Origin: Synaphobranchus kaupii
Lineage: Eukaryota > Chordata > Actinopteri > Anguilliformes > Synaphobranchidae
Direction: 5' to 3'
Assembly: GCA_029718625.1 (NCBI GenBank)
Contig: CM056380.1
Coordinates: forward strand, 44,491,254-44,555,253
Length of the DNA stretch: 64,000 bases
Positions 55,369-64,000 of the stretch are shown here, one piece after another. Below the pieces are notes generated by a model. That model was not told where the DNA came from. It searched no databases and worked only from the letters and a program-made list of their open reading frames with translations. The translations under genes were made by a program, and so were the position numbers. How positions within the stretch are numbered: position 1 is the stretch's first letter; the number at the start of each line of letters is the position of its first letter.

Positions 55369-55743
55369 GTACCCAATATGGTAATATGCTCTTTGGCGGA
55401 AATCTGAAATAATCTTCAGAATATGCTCTTGAGCCATTTCTTTTGGGGGGCATTGCTTCCAAAATCTTTCTTGATGCAGTCTTCTCCGTTCATTATTCAC
55501 AAACGTTTCTGCATTTTTATGTTTAATCAAGATAAATCAGGGCCTTGTATTGATTAAGCTTCTTAGAATGGGAGTTCTGATCCTGGGTTATGCTTCCCGT
55601 GTCCATATCCCTAACCTTCTCCATTATGAACTAAAAGGCGTAAATGTTTTCCAAATTTGAGCCCAGGTGCACTTCATTAAGATTGACATGGGGCGCCAAG
55701 CCCAAAAGTAGACTTTATTAGATTTGACCATTTTCCCTGTTTC
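55369..55743. other. intergenic sequence
   Basis: No recognised feature. Confidence 0.5.
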
Positions 55744-56050
55744 TTGAGAGTAAATGAAAAGTGGAAGAGGCGGCGCCCTCAGAAATACAAAAATAATGGC
55801 TCAGACAGACAGCAAACTGGCTTTACATCTTTATTATCAGAAATATTTTACAAAACCAGCTATGAGAATCATGTTAATGCATTTTGGCTGGGTTATTCTC
55901 CCTCGGGGCGTGACGGGCAGTGCTTTCACTGGTCCCTTTTATCAAGGATAAATTAATAGATTCACAGCTGTTTACAATCTGCAAATGCTTGGAGGAGATA
56001 TTTAGCAGTCATAATTTCTGCATTATCAGTCATCGAGATTTTTTTTTCAC
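55744..56050. promoter_or_regulatory. candidate conserved non-coding element 1
   Basis: Complex non-repetitive AT-rich DNA with homeodomain-like ATTAAT/TAATT words (GGATAAATTAATAGATTC), AGATATTTAGCAGTCATAAT and TGTTTAC. No ORF has coding character. It resembles vertebrate developmental enhancers in texture only; conservation cannot be assessed from one sequence. Confidence 0.25.
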
Positions 56051-56299
56051 ATTATGATTGAAATGCTCTGGCTGAACATATTCTCTTTGACAGGAAATGG
56101 CCACACCCACTGATCAGAGGGAGCCAATAGCATCTCGAACAATAGCATCTGTGATACACAGTCAATGTTGTTGACAGGTGGAAGGGAAAGTTATTTGTCA
56201 AATCCAATTACATTTTTGGTTCATGATAACTATATGGAATCTAGATAATTCATTCATTTAAAAAAAAAAAAAAAAAACACTACACCGGGCATCCCGCAA

Positions 56300-56600
56300 A
56301 AATATTATTTTTATTAAATAAAGGACATCCTGGGTAATGTGGGACAGTTGGCGACTCTTAGAGTGGAGGAGCTTCTCTGGGGGCAAGGGTCAACTGTCTT
56401 AAACAGGCTGGCGGAAGGGAGTTTGCCTTCTCCATCTTGGCTTTCCTTTCTCTGTTGTGACACATTTGCGAGCGGGAGGGCACACACCCGACAGTCAATG
56501 AGGTGCAAGTCAATGCAGAGCGAACATTAATAATAAAACAGCGATAGCGCACTCCCTTTGCTCTTCATTAATTAAGGATCAGACGGTGTGCGACCTTCTT
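56300..56600. promoter_or_regulatory. candidate conserved non-coding element 2
   Basis: Complex low-repeat stretch including GTCAATGAGGTGCAAGTCAA, AACATTAATAATAAAACAGC and CTTCATTAATTAAGGATCAG. Preceded by an A tract at 56260-56277. No gene recognised. Confidence 0.22.
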
Positions 56601-57529
56601 CTCTGCTCTCTTGTGACCGAATGTGGTCCTGGCAGCAGGGTGAGTGTGATGTATTGGTTTCACTCAGAGTCATCCGTGCCATATTCGCGGCCCAACAACA
56701 CACGACTACCCCGTGCGCTGATCACGCGCTCAGTAACCCGCGCGCGCCAGTAGGTGTCGCTGGCGCTACAGTGGCACGGTCCAGGAGCGGAGCTCAACGC
56801 TGCAGTGTAAGCAGGAGCAGTCTGTTTACTGTACCGCTAAACTGTCCTGACATTCATCTGGTCCAGAGGTTTCTCTTGACTCTGACCAAACGCCTGCCCA
56901 CAAAGGGAACATTGTCAACACCACAGAGTCTGCAAAGTGTTCACCATAATCCCCAGCAATCACGCAGAGCACAGGAAACAAACTCAATTGTGCTCTCTCT
57001 TACAAGTTTAGTCCTTCTACTTTTTATTTCACTGTAATGAATACCAGTGTGGTGTATCTTTGGCAATGTAAATGATACGAACCAAATCTACGACCAAAAA
57101 TGGCATTTGTTAATATACAAATTTGTATCATATTGGAGGAAAGGTGGAAGAATTACATGCATTTATAGGTGCACAGTTGATATCTGATGTGTACACAGTA
57201 TGTTGTTGTGACAGGCCAACTGCAGATGCTGTATAAAGTGATATGGACTGAAACCCTGTGTTACATCATGAATATCAGCCCGGTTACGAGGTGGAATGCC
57301 AGCAACCTCTTAGTCCTGCCGACACAGGTTCAAGCTCCATGTGGGATGCTTGTATTTGTGGAAGGTGCAATGTTATCAGCATATTGTATGAGCAACTTGC
57401 TTAGACATCATAAATATCAGTAATGCTAGGAAGGCCAGTTAGACCAATCAGCATCCAGGACTGGAACTGTCCATTTGATAATGTGATCAAAACACAGAGA
57501 ATATTCTATATATCAAACCATACTTTAAA
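56601..57529. other. intergenic sequence
   Basis: CpG-containing around 56690-56810, otherwise without recognised features. Confidence 0.5.
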
Positions 57530-57775
57530 TATGGTTTGATATGACCAGTGAATATTGTATGACACAAGTCCAGTGAATATTGTATAATATAAGCACAGTG
57601 AACTCTATGACATACAGTGAATAGTGTTTGATGTAAGCACAGTGAATATTCGATAATATCAGCACAGTAAACTGTATGGCATAGGCTACACAGTGAATAG
57701 TCTTTGATGTAAGTACAGTGAATATTGTATAAACACGGCACGGTATGGTATTAGCACAGTGAATATGGTACGGTC
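57530..57775. repeat. degenerate ACAGTGAAT tandem repeat
   Basis: Units of about 25-50 bp built on ACAGTGAATATTGTATAA, ATAAGCACAGTGAA and TGATGTAAGCACAGTGAAT, with a higher-order period near 110 bp. Confidence 0.8.
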
Positions 57776-59007
57776 AGATTGGAGTGTGTGTGCTATGACA
57801 GGAGAACAGTGGCCGTGGTATAAACTTTTCCACTCTCATTCCTTCTTTCCCTCCGAGGGTTCGGTTCCAGGGGCTTGTTTATTTTTCGCCGAGAACCTTC
57901 AGAACCCTGAGACAATCCAGCCCTGTTACCGTGGTGACAGCTGGAGTAATAACAGACGTCTGCGGCGGGAGCCGAGGAGAGAGGCCGCAGCGCCCCGGCT
58001 CCAAGTCCAGCCTCCCAGCCAGGATACCGAGGGAAGGAGAGAGTGTGCAGAACCAGGGCGAGGAAGGGCGCAGTTGGGTGGGGGGGTCACGGGGCGGGAA
58101 AGGCCCATCGCTGGGGGTAGGGGTAGTTTAGGGAGGAATGGGTGAACGGGGTACTGAAGGAGGCGCAGGGCAGAATGGAGGCGATGCAACAGTGTGAGAA
58201 TGACGGACAGGGAAAGAGCAACTGGGACATAGTAGGGAGGAAGAGGAGGAGAAAGGAGGATGAAGATAGGAGTCCGGTCCGTTTGGCTGGTAGCAACTGA
58301 TAGGAAGGTTAACAAAACAATTTGAAACTAAATGATTACTAAATTAAATTTACATAATATGACCAGACACTGTGTAATTTGTCACTGCTCAGTGAATATG
58401 CTGCTGTGTGTATCATTAGCTAGTGACAAAATACAGAATTTTTACAATACAACTCATTTCTATCCCACATGAATTTCACCAACAAAAAAAGTCACATTTC
58501 AGAAATGGAATCTCCTACACTAGGCACCACATTATCACACTGCACAATTTTAATGCTTGAAATAAAAACAATGACAACAAAAAAACATAGATACAAATTA
58601 AGTCAAATGTTTTTTTCAGTCTCAAACAAACTAGATGCAATTGTGATCCAGAGAAAATAACTGATCAATGATACAGTGGCAGAGTAGAGTGGTTGCGGAC
58701 ATTCGGCAGTCTGAGAACCACTCCCGCCTAAAGGCAGAAAGAAATGAAAGATGACGCTCAATGAGAGATTGAAAAAATGAGTTGAGGATTATTAAATAAC
58801 TTTAGTTTGAGTTTTACTCCGCTATTTAATTAATTCATACAAAAAGAAAAACTATAATTAAAAAAAATTGTATTCAGTATTTCAGGTCATCTTCTAACAA
58901 ACAGATTGCATCATCAATCAACCTTGTTTATTTAAATCTTGAGGCAATTCATTATTTGTCTGGCTTAGAGAGAGCACAAGAGAGAGAGTTACATATCTTT
59001 AATATGT
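57776..59007. other. intergenic sequence
   Basis: Purine-rich on the plus strand near 57950-58280 and AT-rich after 58300. A 63-base splice-bounded open segment at 57871-57933 is treated as a finding, not a feature. Confidence 0.5.
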
Positions 59008-59103
59008 ATCTATAATGCTTTGGCAATATTTACTGTATGTATTTCATGCCAATAAAGTATATTGAATTGAAATTGAATTGAGAGAGAGAGAAAGAGAGAG
59101 AGA
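59008..59103 (+). mobile_element. LINE-like 3' tail, copy 2
   Basis: ATAATGCTTTGGCAATATTT, then TTTCATGCCAATAAAGTATA, TTGAATTGAAATTGAATTG and a (GA)n run: the same 3' end as 49300-49395, with about the same order of motifs. Truncated, no ORF. Confidence 0.65.
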
Positions 59104-60599
59104 GCCTACCCTGCACTGACTGAGATGAAGCAGGTCCAGTTCTGGCCCAGACTTAGATGGCGACGCTGTGATGTGGTTACCACGGATACCGCGTTCCGCA
59201 CTTTGGAAACTTCAAAGACCACAGACGAGCCCAGGAAAGGGCCCAGCCCCGGGGGACCAGAAGCCCACCCCGGGCTATAGCCGAGGCTCACCAGACACTC
59301 GTGCGGAACTTTAAAAAAGAAAACTGAGGTGGAAATCATTTGCGCTTGAGGAGTTATGGAGGCTGTTACAGATCCTAATCTTTCCTTTCCCTGCGGTTCC
59401 ACTGGGGTCTTCCTGGAACTCTGGACCTGAGATGAAAGATTTCCCGCGCAGGTCACATGACCGTGACACACAGAAAAGCCATGGCGTCTCCTGTGGGCAA
59501 ACTGGTCATGCCTGATTTGAGTGGATCTGCAACCGCAGCTACGCTCAAACTGAAAACCTCAAAATTATATCACATTACACAGTTTCTCAACTCACATCTG
59601 ATTGTATGATAGGCTTGATTTCTCTCCTGGGTTAAATGCTTGTTCCATTCAGAATCTCTCTCTCTCTCTCTCTCTCTCCTCTCTCCTCTCTCCTCTCTCC
59701 TTTCTTTCTCTCTCTCTCGCTCTCTCAAACACTCACTCAAACACTCAACACTCGCACATACAACTACACACACACCACACACTGCATATACACACAGGTA
59801 CACACACACACAGGTACACACACACACACACACACACGCATGAGTCTTTAACTGCTAAGAAATTCAATTTCTTGGGAAATGCAGCCAGGATTCCACTAAA
59901 ACGCCACCGTTGTAATCTTCAGCACGTCCTGTTCCGGCAGTTTAATCTTTCGCATCTCGTAAACCCTGATTAATTCAAATCACAGCTGTGACCGTGGATT
60001 TTCCTTAATCCCCTGGAAAAATGTGGCACCTCCTTGTGCCGAGACCGCCTACCAGAATATCAGGTGTTTTCCAGGTTGGCCAGACGGAGGGGTGGGCGTG
60101 TCTGAGTTTGTAGGAGATAAAACAAATGCCCCCTCCCCGTGACCCCATCCGTAACCCCAAACAGCCTACTGACCAGTTTTTTTCCCCAAAAACATTTACT
60201 GCAGTTATCCAGTGAAATTGAAAGCAAGGATGCACAGGACAAACCTTATTTGTGTAGTGTAGTGCCTTTAACCTCCCCCACCAAAAAAAACTGAAAATAA
60301 AAATCAATGAGTGCAATTGTTGTAAATTGTTTAAAAGGTTCAATCAATAAAAAAGGTTCAGCAAAAAAACACAAACAAATTTGAGGTACAGCAAGTTTAA
60401 CTGGTTTTCGTGTGACATTGGGCAGAAAAATATAACAAGTGAGGAGAACCATGTGAAATGACTACTTGGACCTGCCACACCCCTCTGCACATTTCCTTCA
60501 GTGGCTACCATTGCTCCCTCTGAGAAACAGTATCACGGATTCCAGTGTTGGTCTGTTGAAAGATTAACTGGTTTGGCTGTAATGGAGATCCTCTGTTAT
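59104..60599. other. intergenic sequence with simple repeats
   Basis: Contains a (CT)n block at about 59656-59720 and a (CA)n block at about 59758-59837. No gene recognised. Confidence 0.5.
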
Positions 60600-61140
60600 A
60601 ATGAAATGCCCTGAAAGATCCCATGCAACGCCCCCCACAAACCCCCCAACGGTCCCCGCCCTCTGGCTATACCAAAATGTCTCCTGGATTTCCCCCCAAG
60701 GTCTCTCACAAAACAATTTAGTCAGGTTGGTCTCTCTGAGGAAAGAGACCATCGTCGTCCGAGTTTCACATTTTTGTGTGATGAAAACTCGAATTAACCG
60801 CGACCCTCTATCAGGATTTCCTCCGATAGGCAAACGAATTAGAGAGCAGGAGATTATCCCCCCTTTATAAATATTATCCTTGCCGCCGCAGTCAGGTTGA
60901 AGGCCCAGGACTGCGGTGCTGTAGGTTGTGTCTCCGCCGTACGTGCAACATCTGTCAAAGATATTCCCGGGCAATGTGGCGTGAAAGAGAGAAACGACGC
61001 TGCAATTATCATGTCAAGCAGCGTAATCTACTGTAATCGACTCAGCGTGCGCAGGCAAAGAGGGTCAAAAGCCCAGCGCGCCGAGAAATAACCGTTTGTT
61101 TTGGGATCGGATTGATAATCCACCTGACATCAATTAGCCT
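60600..61140. promoter_or_regulatory. candidate conserved non-coding element 3
   Basis: Complex, balanced-composition DNA without repeats, with homeodomain-like words (GATCGGATTGATAATCCACC, CATCAATTAGCCTAATTGGG) and GGTTTATCTAAACCGCAGG. Frames are short and unrelated to any protein I know. The texture is unlike the repeat-rich surroundings. Enhancer status is inference. Confidence 0.3.
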
Positions 61141-61568
61141 AATTGGGTTTATCTAAACCGCAGGGCTGAATTGTGTTTCACGCTGCCTGTTTGTCCCCCA
61201 GGTGGGTACCCGCAGTTCTGGAGAGGTACGCCGGCCTCGTCCGTCTGGATCACGATACCTTGCTATGCGGCTGGTGAAGGCCCGAGACCAACGTGCGTCA
61301 AAAAAAAAGAAACGTGGTTTGTATCCTTGGTTTTACGGTCTCTCTGTGCTGATTAGGAAACGTGAGACAAGGAGAGGAGGCTACATCTGTGAAGTGGTTT
61401 TACTGCATACAGATTCTCCGGAGCTTTGTCAGTGAAATATGTAGGAAGGTGATATTTGCCCTCATAAAGTGTACTGAGTTTTGTGAGCAGTAAAGGAGAA
61501 AAAAAAAACTGTCAGTGGAATGGAATGTGCCACTAACCGTTTCATGAATGGTGCCCATGTTTTGTGTG

Positions 61569-61604
<36 letters not shown>

Positions 61605-62329
61605 AGTCTATGTGGATTGGGGCCAGAAGGGTACTGATGGCATAGAAATCAATTATTGGGTGAGATATCATGTGCTACCAATTAACTATGATCAGAAACA
61701 CTTTTATAGACCTTGTGATATTTTCACTGGGTTATATCAAGTCAGCATGGGAGCTGTTAATGTGGCATTTGTAGTGAAATGAGGATTTGTAAAATACCCC
61801 TGTGACATCGCTCTGAGAGTCCAGATGTGAAGAAGCATCCTACGCCCCCTCTCCGGTCACAACAGACATAGGTGAGTAATGATGTATTATGGCAAAAGAG
61901 GTCCTTCCTATTTAAGCTACTCTAAACTCTTAAACTCTTCAATCTGTATAAATTAGTATTAAAATAGATACATTTAAAATTAACATGGGTAACAATTAAT
62001 TGACGTGGATGCTTTGTTTTTTTGCCTTTGTAAAATTTTGCCCCTCTGTAATCACAACAACCTTTAATCGTGATCTCCCGTGAATCAATCAAAGGGCTAA
62101 ACTGCAATCGTCCTAAATGAGTCCCTGTTTTAGACTGTGATCGATGTGTTCATTCTGAAACTGGAGGCCACTACGGAAAAAAAAGAAAGAAACAGCACCA
62201 GCGATTAGTGCAGGATTTGATCCAGTGTCCCGGTCTGTGTATCTCTACAGTACTGGAAGCCTGACACAAGGGCCTCTGTACTGCTGGCTCTCAAACGACT
62301 GCAGCTCCGGGCCCGGCAGTTTGACGTGA
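61141..62329. other. intergenic sequence
   Basis: Contains a (TG)n at about 61572-61601. No gene recognised. Confidence 0.5.
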
Positions 62330-62640
62330 GATCTTGTCCCCCGAAAGAACATCAAAAGGTTACTGCGCCCCGAACCATAATTGATACTCGGTCCTGTTAG
62401 ACTAATAACTTCCGCCCTCAAGCACAACAAACTCGGCGACTTCCAACCTCTCGCTGGGTTTGGCGGGCAAATTGCCGTCCCCTCGCCGTTGTTTACGAGC
62501 GTGGAGAATGTGCGCTTGGCTGAACTCTGGCCACGGCCTTTTCTTTCCTCCCCGTTTAATGTGCTGCCATTAGCCATCAAGATTAGGGGGCAAAGCAAAC
62601 AAGGCCCGCGCTCTAATCTCTAATTCTTAAATGGAGATGG
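62330..62640. promoter_or_regulatory. candidate conserved non-coding element 4
   Basis: Complex stretch with GAACCATAATTGATACTC, CCGTTTAATGTGCTGCCATT, AGCCATCAAGATTAGGGGGC and TCTAATCTCTAATTCTTAAA, rich in TAAT and AGATTA words. No ORF with coding character. Candidate only. Confidence 0.3.
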
Positions 62641-64000
62641 AGTGGCCGACAAGGCCGCGGGGTCCAAAAGGGGGGGGGGGCGGGCTGAAACACTGCCATC
62701 TTGCTCTTCCGCTGAGCGGACGGAGGAAAAGAAAGACCGAGAGAGAGAGGGAATGAAAAAGAAAAAGCCAGCGAAAGAGAGGGAAAAGGAAAGAGAGGCG
62801 GAGAGAGCGAGGGATGCGAATAGGCAGTCGGCTCTCCGGAAGCCTCGCAGATGGCTTCTCGGAGCGAAGGAGTTACTCCAGATCGCTTCCTGAACTAGTT
62901 AGCCCAGCCCCTGGGTTCAACCGCAGGAGAGAAAATTATTTGCTCATGGGCCATATGCTGTATACATTTGGAATACAAGTCATATAGCAAGCTGTTTGAT
63001 CTTAAAACGGCCCATCTGTACGGCAGACACTGGTTACACTCCTGCTAATGTAGCAGAAAATGAGTTACTCTGTCCGTCCAGGGCGTGGCTGGCAGGGCTG
63101 GAGGTGGGGAGGGGGGGGTCGGGAGATCTGGGGAGGGGGAGTGGAGTTGGGGTTGGGGGTGTGCTCCCATCCCATGATCCTCTTCCAACCCACCCGCAAC
63201 AAGATCCATTTTGTCAGCCATGCAGGGTGCGAACCATTAAGCCATCTCACAAACGCGCACAATTTTAATCAAATTGGCTCTCTCACAAACGTCTGAGCTC
63301 CAACCACCCCATTTCCATCTTGGGTAACGGTAACAAGAGGATAAATACATAAACATTTCAATGTATTTCGAATATGCCATGAATGCCGTGAGGTTCTGAT
63401 GCGATTGCTGAACAGCTCCGCTTTTGACCAGGGGAATTGTGGGTAGTAAGAGAGACCACAGCATTGGTCTGCCAAGACGTCCGCCTTCACCTCCAGGGGC
63501 CCGTCTGTTTGGTTGTGACATCACGCAGCTGTCTCCTGTGGTGAACTGTGTAGGCTGGGGTCATTTTTGTGTAGAAGGTGTAGCCACATACTAGCACTTA
63601 GATCAAACAAACATACATGACAGGCAATTCATCCCAAAACCACTGATTGGCTTGTCCTGAGTTTTACTGAGAACTATGCATATAGAGAAACATGTTCTGA
63701 ATACCCATACTAGTGTCCTGTTAAGCTCAGCTTTCCAAAATGTCACTTCTGTGCATGCTGCACTCACTCCTCTCACACACATGCTTTTAAACGCACATGC
63801 ACACGCGCGCACACACACACGCACACTGAGTGAGTCCGCTGGTATGTGCCGGCTGTGCAGTGGTTACCACTTTGTTGGGGTTGTGTAACCACATGAGTTG
63901 TAATTAAAATTCCTACACACACAGTACACAGTTTCTTGAGTGAAGCTTGTGCCTGAATTAGCTTGGAGAAGGCTGCGTGACTCCAGCAGGGGCAGGGAGT
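62641..64000. other. intergenic sequence to window end
   Basis: A purine-rich GAGA/GAAAG segment lies at about 62720-62815, G-rich DNA at 63100-63160 and a short (CA)n at about 63795-63825. No gene recognised. Confidence 0.5.

Overview
The window is vertebrate nuclear DNA, almost certainly from a teleost fish. Genes have multiple short exons with GT-AG introns, long (CA)n/(GT)n tracts and C/G homopolymers are common, and several Tc1-like, hAT-like, LINE and SINE elements have fish-type structures. SINE/LINE 3' ends carrying a CGCTYT-GGATA-ARAGCG hairpin and TGTAA repeats match what is known of the eel UnaL2/UnaSINE1 group. Related tails occur in other fishes, so this suggests an early-branching teleost lineage without proving one.

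The first 39.6 kb is a gene block: the last four coding exons of ubr2 (+, 766-1902), complete prph2 (-, 13478-7667, three exons), single-exon tbcc (-, 17271-16189) and bicral (+, coding 28305-36636, eleven coding exons plus at least one leader exon). From memory this is the order UBR2-PRPH2-TBCC-BICRAL of human chromosome 6p21.1, so each identification supports the others. The genes do not form a pathway: N-degron ubiquitin ligase, photoreceptor disc-rim tetraspanin, tubulin-folding cofactor, and subunit of the non-canonical BAF chromatin remodeller. ubr2 and prph2 are tail to tail; tbcc and bicral diverge.

Between and inside these genes lie datable mobile-element arrangements: a 1.08 kb near-complete palindrome in prph2 intron 1; a hAT-type element with an 8-bp target duplication upstream of prph2; a Tc1-like element split by a second Tc1-like element between tbcc and bicral; a tRNA-derived SINE with intact A and B boxes; and a 94-bp LINE tail inserted into a deleted Tc1-like copy whose sister copy, 32 kb away, preserves the empty site.

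From about 39.6 kb to the end no recognised protein-coding gene is visible. This 24 kb holds a degraded L2-type LINE, three minisatellites, long simple repeats, a 500-base assembly gap (48501-49000), a deleted Tc1-like element, twin LINE tails, and several complex, low-repeat stretches (55.7-56.6, 60.6-61.1 and 62.3-62.6 kb) that look like candidate conserved non-coding elements. Three isolated open segments with splice-like edges (42.1, 46.6 and 57.9 kb) could be exons but are unproven. I found no clearly new biological system; the best leads are the element arrangements, the bicral leader uORF and the (TG)78 intron, and the candidate regulatory stretches.
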